From the NCBI GenBank assembly GCA_026027325.1, contig JAMSLZ010000007.1, positions 1,674,001-1,738,000 on the forward strand: DNA of 64,000 nucleotides, written 5' to 3'. The stretch comes from Actinomucor elegans. Its lineage: Eukaryota > Mucoromycota > Mucoromycetes > Mucorales > Mucoraceae. Below the pieces are notes generated by a model. That model did no database searches. It was not told where the DNA came from and was given only the letters and a program-made list of their open reading frames with translations. This document shows, in pieces, positions 11,756 to 23,342 of this stretch. Position 1 is the stretch's first letter. Every line of letters starts with the position of its first letter. The position numbers and the translations under genes are program-made.

Positions 11756-13794
11756 TTATAGTACAGTAAAGGTCGTGTTTCTGTCTCGTTTAATATTCAA
11801 GTTGACTGTGGTTCGAATGATATCAAACACCATTGCTCCACCGGGTATAGCGTATGTTTTATACAATTCAGATATTGAAGGTGTTGTACCCTGTGGAGTA
11901 AGTGTTAAAACCGAAAATGGAGATGCAGACGGGGATACTTGGTGATCAGGTGGAACCAGTTTGCTCAGTTCATACATGTATTCATTTAGTTTTAGTTTAG
12001 CTGCTGTGGCCATCTTTTCATCTTGCACTTGTATCAGAGTCATCAACGAATCAATCGAACGAATCAGTAATTTAGCTGGAGCTATCATATTATTGTTAAT
12101 TTCAGTGATTTTTTGCCTTTGAAAATACTTACAGAAACATAAACTATCCAGTACTTCAATTCGTTTGAAAAGCAACAAACACATGTCAGCAGAATGCATA
12201 GCCAACTGAATAGCTCGATCTCTAACTATGTTATTCACGGTTTCTAGGTTCTTGTTTGGTTTTGGTTGAATTAAGCACCCTTGTACACTCAGCGTGATAG
12301 TATGGATATAGCAAGCCATCAGTAGTTTGCGATAGTCCGTCGTTCTTTCAATCGCTTCTTTGGTCAAATGAAAAGGCTCCACGGACAGCTTAAGGTAGTC
12401 TGGCAATTTGCGCCACCAATCAATAACTTTTTCTTCATATCGAATGATATCTGCAAAACTCAATTCAGCAACATCACCTGCTGACAGTGCCCTTGCCTGT
12501 ATTACTACCACAGTAAATGCTGGATGCATAGACAGCTCTAAAATGTGATTGAACATCTCCAGAATGCCTTTGATTTTAGGTGATTCATCGGGTAAGATAT
12601 CGAATTCCACATGTGTATTACGAATATTTTCACGTCGGTCACTCACTATGAAATCAATGATGGCTAACAAGCATTCTGCAAGCACAGAATTGCGATGAAT
12701 CACCGAGTTTTTTATGCGCTGCATTCTTGGTAATTCTTGCGCAGATTCTAGATTTACATAGCCCCTGTTTTCTTCTTGCAAGTTGGTGCAAAGCAAGACA
12801 GCTATTGAAGCCCATTTCTTAGCTTCAGAAAACCGTAAAGTAATAATCATAAACATTTGTAATAGGTTAATCACTAGAACCGATTCCAAGGCGCACTCTG
12901 GGTCGTCAAACTTGTCTATCAAGATATCCATACTTGCATTGAAAAAGTACTCTCCTATACATCTCTTTTCCTCTGAATTAAAGATGGAATGTTTACATGT
13001 CGATATTGCAGAAGCAGCGCAGATCCCCAATGTAATTGGATCTTTTAGAGGGTCTTTAAGTGTGTTGTAATGCTCTCGATAGGAAGGTTCGTGTATGATG
13101 GGTATAGTATCATTATAGCAGTTGAAATAATTATCTACAAGCTGTTTAACAAACAATCCAGGCTGTAGCCATTGACTGAAACCGATAGAGAATCGTTGTA
13201 CAATCGCTTTATAACTGGCTTTTCGAGATGCTGAGCTTGCTGAACCTTCATATTTAGATAAAAGATGCATGGCCGTTTGAACAAAACTGGGATACTCGCG
13301 TTCAAACACCAGCGCGTTAGTATGAAACGTATTGCCGAACGGTGAAAGATAACGTATCACTGAGTTTCCATACAATAACATTTCCTCTAGAGATTTAATC
13401 TCTGATTTGAGCTGTAACTGACCATTGAAAAATTCAATGTCCCATTGGGGTTCCTTTTTCACAAGTGCTGACTCTTCCTTTTGCAAATCAAGTTCCATAG
13501 TTTTTAGCTGACTCTCCAGATCTCGGACCTGCTGGTAGAGAGATACAAGCTCTACACAGTTTGCGTAGCTGTCGATTAGATACTCGTCCTCATCCGAATT
13601 CCCGGCTTTCGAATTGTCGTCTTGGGGTATGCACTTTTTTTCATTTGTATACAGCGTTGACAAGGCTCTGTTTCACAAACTCGCTCACATTTTCGTCTTC
13701 TTTGCTTGCAATCTATAGTAGTTCAATTAAACAAGTTTTCTTTAATTATAGTAAAGTGAACCAACTCACATTGACAGGGACTTCTTCTGACCAT
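11756..13794 (-). CDS. Zn2Cys6 fungal transcription factor (reading frame interrupted)
   Basis: The body (13663-11756, 635 residues) has a coiled-coil-like heptad stretch after the N-terminus (YQQVRDLESQLKTMELDLQK) and a long helical region typical of the fungal-specific transcription factor middle homology domain (KLPDYLKLSVEPF near the centre). Upstream, a short first exon (13794-13770, MVRRSPCQ) splices across a 57-nt intron to 13712 and gives CQYCKQRRRKC ... CQRCIQMKK, five of the six zinc-cluster cysteines. The sixth (KKCIPQDD) is in the next frame: an A7 run at 13635-13641 (minus strand) would need one more A. So either this copy is frameshifted or one base is missing in the assembly. 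The coordinates cover both parts. Target genes cannot be told. It lies upstream of, and on the same strand as, the chitin synthase; that proximity alone does not prove regulation. Confidence 0.8.
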
Positions 13795-14470
13795 TCGAAT
13801 GAGATTACTGGGTGTAAAAAAAAAGTGGTGTAGTAGAGGGAAAACGCCAAGACTTCACCCAATCATTTTAAAGCCTATTGTTTAGATATGACGATTCATC
13901 CGAGGAACAGCAAGCTTTTTCTTGGTATCGCAGCATATTTTTCAATTTTTCGTGATGTGCCCTTCAACGGGTCCAGAACATCAAGACTTTAGCTGTGCTT
14001 TTTACCAGAAAAGCTTTCTTTACCAGAAAGGTTTTATTGGTGTATGTTCGCTATACTGATAAGTATACGTACGTATGTATTTTTGTATGTGAGCAACTAG
14101 ACTTTCAAGCTTGAACAAAATAGGCTTTTAATTTACGTATAATTGTGAATAATTTGAAATTCTAACATAACGTAGTATAGATTTTACATGACTCGATGCA
14201 CAATAAGATTATGTATGAGTTTTTTTAATAAACTATATATCAATTTATCTGCTGTTTTTATCAAGAAACCATATTAAAGTGAACGTGAACGCATTTCCTA
14301 CCCAAGAAATTAATTTTCTAGATGCTGCGCTACTGCTGTTGCTGCGTGCTGCTGGGCTCTCAATCTTGTAATTTCTGAAAACCAATCAAGTTGATTTTCA
14401 TTTTGAAACAGCGAAGGTACAGGTCTCCAGTGACAAAAGAAGGGAAATAATCTATTTCTTTGTTAGTACT
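13795..14470. other. Intergenic region, divergent promoters
   Basis: About 675 bp between two divergent genes. AT-rich, with a short GCTGTTGCTGCGTGCTGCTG stretch near 14334. No gene seen. Confidence 0.5.
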
Positions 14471-15803
14471 ATGACTTTAAGTGCATATCTCGGTCTTTTA
14501 ACTCTTGGAAGCACAATACAAACAAGATTCGAGGCAGAATGTCAGCAAGAAGAACAGCAGGAACTTGATTCTCTGTTGCGAATGGCTCACCATATTGCTG
14601 CTGCTGAAATAGATACTGTTTCGACAGTCAGCACTCATCATGCGCCTTCAGAGCGAAAAGGTAGATAAAAAGACATGTCATGTCATTTCATTAAATAATG
14701 TACTCAAATAAGCTATTTCTTCTGCATAATTAGTAGAAGTACGTGAGAATATCTTAGGGGTAGTGTTGGCTATTAGTACGATGGTAGCCAATTACTCTTT
14801 ATGCTTTCCTATAGTGGCCGCCCGCCATCGTTTGCAAGCATTATCAACTTTACACAGCTATGAAAGAGACACGCCATTATATGGATTCCGTACTATTCTT
14901 TACACTTATCGAAATGGCGGCATTCGTCGATTATACCCAGGTTTTGGTCTCGGCCTTATTGGCCAAACTCTCAGTGCAACATATGAATCAGGACTCGGCC
15001 AAATCATGGCTGGTGTGATTGCTAAAGCCAAAGAATCCAATAGGTGGTTATGGAGCGCATTAGCCACACTTTTATCCAAAGGGCTTATATTAGCTATCAA
15101 TATACCGTTATATCCACTCTATCGAAACGCATTAATCTTGCGCGTACAGTCTGAATCTGACTATACACGTATCGTCATTCGTACACCTTCTGATTTCATT
15201 CAAGGTTACAAACAAGACCTGAGAGCGTTCTCGCCAAGATACGGTTTGAAAGGACATGTTTTATCGGCTTTCTTGCCATCATGCATTCTCAACATTGTTA
15301 CAGAAAAACTACTGATATTCATTTATCGACATATATTCCAATCCATTTCTTCTACTTCATCGATTTCGTCTTCCTCAGCTCAAGATGGATCGAGTTCATC
15401 TTCCAGCAATAGCAAAAAGAAAAAAGATTCTACTGTATTACACACGTTTTATCCTGAAATAGCATGCGGTGTCATCAGTAGCATCATCACTCGAGCTATC
15501 AGCTATCCCATTGACAGTGTGATATTTAAATTGATGGTTCAGGGTACAGGTGTTCTACAAGTAGATACAAATTACAAAGGATTTTTTGACTGTATCAAAA
15601 GGACTTATACCGAAGAAGGTGGCTGGAAAGCCTTCTATCCTGGATGGGGAATAGGTGTGCTGGAAATTGGTATGGGATATCTCATATTGGAAGCATCTTG
15701 GTGGGCTTATAGAGCTACACAATGGAAGTTACAAGTACCTATCTCAAGCGATTCACGAGCAGTTAGAAAAGCGAGGAAATTAAGAGATAGATTATCAACC
15801 TAG
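14471..15803 (+). CDS. Mitochondrial carrier-fold protein, Ugo1/SLC25A46-like
   Basis: Two exons, 14471-14660 and 14734-15803 (73-nt intron), giving 419 residues. The protein has degenerate mitochondrial carrier repeats. One carries SYPIDSVIFKLMVQGTG, followed by YKGFFDCIKRTYTEEGGWKAFYPGWG, which matches the last repeat of SLC25A46/Ugo1-type proteins (YP.D.V..RL..QGT, then Y.G..DC......EG....Y.G). A serine-rich, lysine-ended loop (about 295-320, SSSSSNSKKKKDS) separates the halves. Ugo1 and SLC25A46 are outer-membrane members of the carrier family involved in mitochondrial fusion rather than transport; the poor conservation of the PX(D/E)XX(K/R) signature in the first repeats supports a non-transporting member. 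An ordinary inner-membrane carrier is the alternative. The start is the first ATG of the open exon. Confidence 0.6.
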
Positions 15804-15929
15804 ACGGAACGCAGTATCATTTTCACACGACCACCTCTCCATTATGAATATTGTTAATGATTAGCAATAAATTTGATACATTTCATCTAAGAAACATCTG
15901 CTCATCACTAGATCTTTGGATTAAAATCA

Positions 15930-15985
15930 ATCAACTGTCGCATCTGACAAGTAGTTCATCCTCAGAATGAGTAGCGGCATCTGCT
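15930..15985 (+). repeat. Dispersed intergenic repeat copy
   Basis: Reads TGTCGCATCTGACAAGTAG then TTCATCCTCAGAATGAGTAG then CGGCATCTG, colinear with the 3' half of the copies at 27921-28020 and 41743-41830. Confidence 0.6.
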
Positions 15986-16707
15986 GAAACTATTGTTCAG
16001 TGACAGAGTAATAAACATACTACACTACAATAATTAACAATAAATGATAACAACTACTTTTTTATTTTATTTTTTACTCAGATATGTAAATGAATCTGTA
16101 AACATAGTTGATATCCTTCTTGCATATGGGTGCTTTTTCATTATTCAAAAACCAGCTGACCAAAACCTGACAATAATAAGCTAAATTATAAAAGACAGTA
16201 ACTTAGAAGACTTAAATGCATAATAGTAAGGTGCTATTCATACATACTAATTTTCATTAGTGTTTCCAAATAGTAGACAAAATCGCCCCTAGATGAGATT
16301 TCATTAGTGATATTTAACATTTACAATAAAATACCGAAGCAGGCAAATGGAAAGAAAAAAAAACGTATATAATGATCTAGCTGATCATAAAAAAAAGTAT
16401 TAACAGTGTAATGTAGATTTTCAATACAAAGGTGTCAGAACGTAAAATAAAATATGGAAAAAAAAACCATTCGCTTAGTACATCATTCTAGATGCCTAAT
16501 ACAAGCTTATTGCACATTTTTATACAATAAAAACATATAAGACTAAAAGGAGCCTTCAGTATCTTAACTCCTGAATCTTCAAGAGAACTCCTTTTTTTGT
16601 TGAAGTGCTGATGTAGGAATTAACATTGCTACTTCTGGGGAATGATCTTGAAGAGAAGCTTCATAAATAACCAAAGATCCATGATCGTTGTTATATCCGA
16701 TTCATCC

Positions 16708-16709
<2 letters not shown>

Positions 16710-16738
<29 letters not shown>
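16710..16738. repeat. Homopolymer T29
   Basis: Uninterrupted T run (A tract on the minus strand), directly after a minus-strand protein-like open frame. Confidence 0.9.
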
Positions 16739-16988
16739 GAAGTTGCTTATTATTTTCTGACTGCCGGTGATACCACTCTAGTTTGACAGTTACATACAAA
16801 TTGGTCTGTTGAAATTCTTTAACTTCTATTGGATCAACGGTATCGAAAAACTCGTCAGCGACATTAGAGCAATTCATATATTCAGCAGATACATTATTGT
16901 AAGATACACATTTTAAGAAGAAGAATAATAAAGAAAAACGGGATGCCAAGATTTGCGCAAATTCAAAACCGAAAATCCAATAGTTTTA

Positions 16989-18335
16989 TTAGATCTTTTC
17001 ATAATCCAACTTTGTCTCCAATTTCTTCGCATCTTGTACTTTTCTGACAGCCTTCATAAAGTCTTCTTGGATACAATAATCGCGTTCTTCTCTAATAGCA
17101 AACATGCCTGCTTCTGTACACACATTTCTTAAATCAGCACCATTGAATCCATCAGATAACTTCACAATAGCTTCATAATCTATATCGCCATGCTTTGTAA
17201 TGTGACCTGCATGAATCTTCATGATTTCCAGACGACCTTGTTCATTAGGTAAGGGAATTTCAATCTTTCTATCCAAACGGCCAGGTCGAAGTAACGCAGG
17301 ATCCAATGTATCTGGTCGATTTGTAGCCATGATTAGCTTTGTTTGTCCAAGATAATCGAAACCATCCATTTGATTCAAAAGTTCCATCAAAGTACGTTGA
17401 ATTTCACGATCAGCAGAGGTACCTTCAGAGAAACGACGACCACCAATAGCATCAATTTCATCCATAAAGATAATACAAGGTTCATGTTCTTTTGCATAGC
17501 CAAACATCTCTCGAATCAATCTAGCACTTTCACCAATGTATTTATCAACAATGGCACTAGAAACAACCTTTAAAAAGTTGACTTGGAGCGTGCTAGCAAC
17601 TGCCTTTGCTAACAAGGTCTTTCCTGTACCTGGAGGACCGTACAACAACACACCTTTAGGAGGCTTAACGCCAACACGCAAAAACAACTCGGGATTCATC
17701 AAAGGCAATTCAATAACCTATCAGCCAGTTAGTATCTTAAATAAAGGTAGACAGACTATCGTTTACCTCTCTAAGTTCTCGAATTTGTTCAGAAAGACCA
17801 CCAATACCTGCAAAACTAACGTCTCCAGGATCTTCCATTGACATATTATATACAAGAGGATCGACTTCACGAGGCAAGATGCGCATGATGGTCAAAGTAG
17901 TCATATCAAGAGCTACACGAGCACCTTGCTTTAACTTTTCTTTATCTACTGTGTTGCGACATCCAACAACATAACGAGGACCACTTGTATTCTTTACAAT
18001 GACTATACAGAACGTAAGTACTTTTTTGATGGATCATCTTTTGTTTAAACTTACAGCGTTCATCATCAAGTTGCTTTAATACTTCACCAATGACTTGACC
18101 AACACTCTGTAAGGCTTTGATATCATCTTCAGATTTATCGTATTCTTTATCAAGCGTTCTTAATCCAAGACGCACTAAGTTCATATAAGTTTTTCTATTG
18201 CTGATATACGCGTATTGTTCACTCACTTTCTTTAAGTTTGGCATCTAATTCACGATGTTCCAAAAGTCTTCTTCTGTAGCCATTCAAGGCCTTAGTTTTG
18301 GGATCTTGTTCAGGTTGATTTGACGAACTAGACAT
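16989..18335 (-). CDS. RPT4: 26S proteasome regulatory ATPase subunit Rpt4 (PSMC6)
   Basis: Four exons: 18335-18227, 18174-18055, 18002-17767, 17717-16989, giving 397 residues against 389 in the human protein. The N-terminus has the coiled coil ([13 protein letters not shown]), followed by the OB-fold segment ([20 protein letters not shown]) and the AAA+ domain with Walker A GPPGTGKT, Walker [13 protein letters not shown], the ISRE-like [20 protein letters not shown] and the [12 protein letters not shown] sensor region. The subunit order [18 protein letters not shown] linker (here [13 protein letters not shown]) and the C-terminus fit Rpt4 better than the other five Rpt paralogs. It is part of the heterohexameric unfoldase of the 19S base that drives substrates into the 20S core. 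All introns are 51-54 nt with consensus ends. Confidence 0.95.
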
Positions 18336-18592
18336 TTTTTTTTAATATTATAACGAAAAGAAAGAAGGCGGAACAAAGCAATAAAAAAGTATCAAGGACA
18401 CGTAACGCGTAAACAATTCAATGTACGAACAGTGAACACGTCACTTTTTCTAGGTGTGCCTATAGGAAAGCACAGAAACTGAGCTTGGGGGGACAATGAT
18501 AGCGAATTAACGCTTTGATCTTTATATGGCACTACTATTGTATAATCGCTGCATTTTTGGTTCTTTTGTTGTTTATTGTTTTAAGAAACTGT

Positions 18593-19176
18593 CTATTTCA
18601 AGTGAGGTCTAACAACGGGATTCTTCTTTTCGTGAACTTGCTCTTGACCTTCTAAAGATCCAGGGATCTTCTTCTCCAAACCCTACATTGATAACATAAA
18701 TACATGCTTTACTAGTCTTTCATCCTAATATATATATTTACCAATTTCTCGAAAACACATGTGTTGAAAGTACGTTCAGCAGGACGACAAGCATAGAACT
18801 CTTGGTTGTTCTTTTCCAAACATTGCCAGTGTGCTTCAAATTCCTTTCCACAGTTTTCTCTAAGCTTAGTGATTCTATATATGTATATATGTAAGCCTTC
18901 TATTCTCTTCATATCCACTAAAAAGACTTACAAGTCGATAGCACAACGAGTAACTTTTCTGCCTTCTTTAAGACAATGCTTGGGATCATTGTTTTCGTTT
19001 TTGCAAAGCATGAAATCATCATTGTATTCTTTACAGTATTGTCCAATGAAAAATGATGCACTCTTCAAGGGAGCTGAAGTGACACCGAGCTCATCAACCT
19101 TGGGAACTGATTCAGGAAGAGGAGTAGGATCGACAAACTCAGTATGTGTAAAAGTGGCCTTAGGTTGAGCAGACAT
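18593..19176 (-). CDS. NADH:ubiquinone oxidoreductase subunit NDUFA8-like (twin CX9C)
   Basis: Three exons: 19176-18932, 18874-18742, 18682-18593, giving 155 residues. Four CX9C-type halves are visible: CKEYNDDFMLC, CLKEGRKVTRC, CGKEFEAHWQC and CRPAERTFNTC, followed by VFEKLGLEKKIPG. This double CHCH pattern with the 'KL.....C...F..HW.CL' block is diagnostic of the accessory complex I subunit NDUFA8 (PGIV; 20.8 kDa subunit of Neurospora). Such proteins are imported by Mia40 and sit on the intermembrane-space side of complex I. No cleavable presequence is present, as expected for the Mia40 route. Confidence 0.9.
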
Positions 19177-19844
19177 TATTTATAAATTACGAAAAGTTGG
19201 GGGTGATCTATCGAAAAAGACGCGTTAACGACTCGCTATTCAAACATTAGCTATAGAAAATGCTTTCATTTACTTGTTAATGGCAAAATAAGGAACGGGT
19301 AAAGTCGCAATAATCAAATCCGGGGTTCTTTTTTGTCCTTTGCCTTGACTTGCTCCCGCCAGCTTCAGATTGTTTTGAAGCTATTCATACAGTGACGCAA
19401 CGAAAAAAAAAAATGATTTCAAGTCACAAAAACTCTCGGCGGGCCTTGTTTTAAAAAACCGGACTTGTTTGACGAGGTAGACTATTCAAGCTTTGATTAA
19501 GAGCCGCAATTAAAACTATCAACAAACTTTGCTACCATACCATGTACCATTTTTTTATTATACAAAGAATAATACCAAAAGTGTAATAACTGTAACTTTA
19601 TTCGAAAATAACATGCCTTCAGGAAAGCTTAGCACAATTTATGAAGTTGATTAGTTGATTGGGACAAATAGATTGTGATCGATTGTATTTTGGGTTACTA
19701 TCAATCTGAATAACCAAGAATTAAAGACAAATAGATAATATAATCTAGAAACGCATACAGATCATTACCAATCGACAACGATATAATATAGTCAATATAT
19801 TACACTCAAAAAGAAACTTTAACTAAATACGTCAGGCCATTCCA

Positions 19845-19915
19845 GGCATACGGTACTTACCAAACGCGACATCTGATTGAGATCGACCGAGAGATCGGGA
19901 GATAATCAGCGATCA
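19845..19915 (-). repeat. Dispersed intergenic repeat copy (inverted)
   Basis: On the minus strand: CGATCTCTCGGTCGATCTC, AATCAGATGTCGCG, then TATGCCTGGAATGG, colinear with the other copies. Confidence 0.45.
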
Positions 19916-20159
19916 CAATATAAGATGAATATAATCTACTACTAATCATTGAAAAAAAAATATGACATATTCACTACAACTTAATCACATAAAGGTCAAA
20001 TGCGATGTAGTGGTAGTTTATTCTGACTGTAATTCACTTATCAGATGCAATCTATCAACTATACCTTGGATATACCATATTCAAGTTATATATAAAAAAA
20101 AAGCAGAATGCAAAGTTTGAGCCGAAAGGGGGAAATTCTTGGGATTTTCCTGAAATTGG

Positions 20160-20215
20160 TCTAATTTAGTATCACATCCAGTAACTGGTATATGCTCAGA
20201 ATGAACCGCATTAAT
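20160..20215 (+). repeat. Dispersed intergenic repeat copy
   Basis: Reads GGTCTAATTTAGTATCACAT, CCAGTAACTGGTATATGCTC, AGAATGAACCGCATT, matching the copy at 41743-41830 in order and spacing. Confidence 0.5.
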
Positions 20216-20702
20216 GACCAGCTGTAAATTATTTACATTTCGTATGATCTAATAAACCTTTAGAATTTTAGATCAATGTTGTATATAGTAAGTGAATTAT
20301 ACTCACAATGAACGGTTCCATTTATTAGCAGGGTCTTTGTTAAAGAACTAGTTTTGATAACAGAATTTGAGTCGCTTTCGTTCTAGAGAACAGACTTTTT
20401 TTTTAGAACCCAGCGCCTCTACTGATTAAAACTGGGTAACTTGTATATATGTTGTAGTATCTATATTAATAAAGTTATTAAGGGTAGAGGCAGGAGGATT
20501 TTGAAATATTCCATACTAGTCAAGTAAGAAGATATATATATATATATATATATCTGTCTATCCAAAATAAATGTATAAACCAAGGCTCCATTGATCGTTA
20601 AAGAAGCAAAATTTACAGCGGATGTGAGCGTTTATTTGTCAAAAAGCTCCATCATATCTATTTTTTTATTGCTTTTACATACAAGTTTGACCAGCAATTG
20701 TT

Positions 20703-22739
20703 TTAATCTAAGTCGTCTTCAACGAAGGCAATGCCATCCTCGTCCAACCCAATATCTAATAGGTGTCCATTGGCATCCTTTTTAACTCTAGCACTGAACG
20801 AAAAATCATAGACGTTGAACGCAAAGTCGTGATTCTTTTGACTTTCGAGTCGAATATAGCGATAGCCAGTTTCCATGACTACAAATCTACATTCCAATAA
20901 CTGCAATTTGCCATCATCCGAGTCTACGTTTTGACAGCTCACTCTCGGCATCGGGTGTAGTTTGATCTATATGACAAATAGATAAGTCCTTGGACCATTC
21001 TATTAAAAATATATCTCACTTACCCATAGCAGTCCATCATAAGATATTTGGATATTCAATCCACTTTTATATTCATAGGGATGATGCACGAGGAATCTAT
21101 ATTTCAAAGATGTACGCATTGGCATCAACAAGTCAAGTCCAATATAGTCTCCAACTTGAATATCTGTTCCAGCTGTTCGTTAGTAGCACTCTCTCTCTCT
21201 CTTTTTTTTTCCAACTGTATTGCTACCTACTCTTTTGCGTTTTCCAGGATGTTTGATCATTACCGTCTACTGCATACAGATATCGATATTCTTTAAAATC
21301 GCTTCTATAATCATCGTGCATTTGCGCTGAAACATCGACATCAATGGCGGGATTATACGAGAAAAGATCAATGCTGGGTAAAATCTGCTTGTTTGTCAAG
21401 AAAAGGCATCGATCATCGTGACATGAAGCTCTTGCATTACGGTCAAAAGGGCTTTCTACATGAGGCTGTAATGGCACTACACCTTCATCCTCTTCCAAAT
21501 CATTATACAGTATTGTTAGTCCCAAGTCCTAAACAAATATAAGTAAACTCATGAAGTGAATTATTGATTGATTTCGTTCTTTTTTCTTACCATATGCTCT
21601 ATTTCCTTTAATGTAAGATGCTTCGTATAAGATCCATCGTTTTCCAGTTGATATGGGACTTGGTTTATATACATTGTGAAATACATGTCTGCGTAAGCAT
21701 CGGTCACTGAGGATTTATCATAGTTATCTATGAACGAAGATACCATAGCCTTTGCTACAAAGGTCCCTGCTCCCATATCAATAAAACAAGTATGAAGTTG
21801 CAGATCTATCCACAAATGAAATCAGTAATTGCCACCTCAACAAAATCATGAGTGTATTACCACTATTGGAAAAGCAATATCTCCATTGTGAATTAATAAA
21901 TGCTTGATGATGACTGGATTGACCATGTATTAAATGAGGCGATCGAAGGAAGTTGGCATATGTACTTCTTAGAGGTTGCTGTTTCTGGAGTGGTATATCT
22001 TGAAAATAACAATATGGTGTTCTTGCTTGTTGACAAGCATAGTATCTTGCAGAAGTACCAAATATTGCAGGCGCATTTATCAGACTTAATTGATTTGGTA
22101 TGCATCCTTGAGCATGGATCATCTAAAGCATCTGATTAGTTTTCTATGACGAAAAAAAAAAAAGCATAATATACATACATCCATAGTCATATTCACGCTT
22201 GGATTGTCATTCCATATAATAAAGGTGGCAAACATATCATACTGACACAGCTGTTCTAGTATAGACTCGATATCTTGCTTATTATTGTCTTTTAGTAGAA
22301 AAATAGCTGTCGTCTGCGCTCGCCCTTCACCCGAGTAGACTTTATCCAGCAAATCCACTTCATCCAACACGTCTGCATGGTAATGATCGTGTTGCCAGTC
22401 TTGATACTTCTTTCCACTAAAGAAGCCTACATGGATTAATAGGACTAAGCAGCCCATAAAGACACAAACACACACGAGAGCGGTCTCTAACCAACCCGAT
22501 TGTTGGTATCGTTTTGTTAATCGTCGTTTCCAAACAGACAAGTGTTTGCGAAGCTTGCTCTCTTGCCACAGGCGTTGAATGTAAGGTGGTATACGGTGTT
22601 GGAATGGATCTGAGCTAATATTGATATGAATGCCTCTTATAGCATTGGCATTGTGAAAGTTGGAACTGGATGAACGCCGAGAAGATAAAAAGGTGCTTTT
22701 TCCAAACGGTTTCTTTTCATGTCCAGATACTGAACGCAT
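20703..22739 (-). CDS. Putative Golgi type II membrane glycosyltransferase with F5/8-type C-like tail
   Basis: Six exons: 22739-22179, 22122-21861, 21805-21591, 21528-21231, 21172-21024, 20966-20703, giving 582 residues. A basic N-terminal tail is followed by one membrane helix (about 84-107), the type II layout of Golgi enzymes. The lumenal part begins with a GT-A-like pattern: AIFLLKDNN, FATFIIWNDNPSVN, SARYYACQQARTPYCYFQD, LRSTYANFLRSPHLIHG, LHTCFIDMGAGTFVAK. I know this order from uncharacterised fungal (notably basidiomycete) glycosyltransferase-like proteins. The last ~145 residues start YAVDGNDQTSWKTQ ... GDYIGLDLL, resembling a discoidin/F5-8C sugar-binding module. The usual acidic DDD/DxD after CYFQ is reduced to a single D here (FQDIP), so activity is uncertain. 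Start: first ATG in the first exon. Confidence 0.6.
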
Positions 22740-23342
22740 AGTGATATACAAAACTGTTTCGTTTTGATTGTTTAGCTTAGCAAAAGGGAGTGTATCGGTT
22801 TTAGGGGCGTTTAAAAAAAAAGGGTAGCGTTAGTTCAAAGTAGGGGCAAAAGTAGCTGGGAAAAATGATCTTTGCTGTTACAGCACAAAATAGTATAGTC
22901 ACATTTCATGTTTTAGACAGCATCTAGTTACTACTGTAAAAAAGGTAATTTCATATTCAAGATCTTTCAATTTATGTCATATACCATTGTATGGGCCGAA
23001 CGTACACCTGTGTGATCCATTCGGCTAGATCTAAGGCGAAATAAGGTTGGTGCAGTATTAAGATCATGTTTGACAAACGAGTCTATATGTAAAAGAGTCT
23101 GAACAGCCATCAGTATATGCAAATTTGGGCCAGAGACGATAAAGTAGCTGGTGTAACGTCTGTTCTAAAGCGCTCACTCAATAATCAGATCAAAATCAGA
23201 TAATGAAAACCATCATTGCAACCGTATTAACAACCACAACAGCCAATGTTTGACAATGAAAGCCAGTATAGCAACTATAGCTCTGTCTAATGGAATGCTT
23301 TATTACAATTTTTTTTTATTGATGATCTATACACGAATATTC
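22740..23342. other. Intergenic region
   Basis: Promoter side of the glycosyltransferase gene and 3' side of the NSA1 gene. No gene or clear motif seen. Confidence 0.5.

Larger units (their letters stand above)
15804..16988. other. Intergenic region with repeat copy and T29 tract
   Basis: Convergent 3' ends. It contains a dispersed-repeat copy (15930-15985) and a 29-T run (16710-16738). A minus-strand open frame (16949-16629) reads through that run as poly-Lys. The piece before the run (start NVADEFFDTVDPIEVKEF) looks protein-like but I do not recognise it; it could be a retroposed fragment with an A tail. Confidence 0.45.
19177..20702. other. Intergenic region with two dispersed repeat copies
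   Basis: About 1.5 kb. It holds copies of the dispersed repeat at 19845-19915 (inverted) and 20160-20215, and a (TA)n microsatellite around 20530-20552. No gene seen. Confidence 0.5.

Noticed and set aside
11756..13663. Reading the transcription factor as starting at the internal ATG 13663 with no zinc finger
   Set aside because: Five correctly spaced zinc-cluster cysteines lie immediately upstream in a spliced frame, so a one-base indel explains the data better.
16629..16949. Minus-strand frame with poly-Lys as a normal gene
   Set aside because: The Lys run is just the 29-nt homopolymer and no family is recognised; kept only as a possible retroposed fragment.
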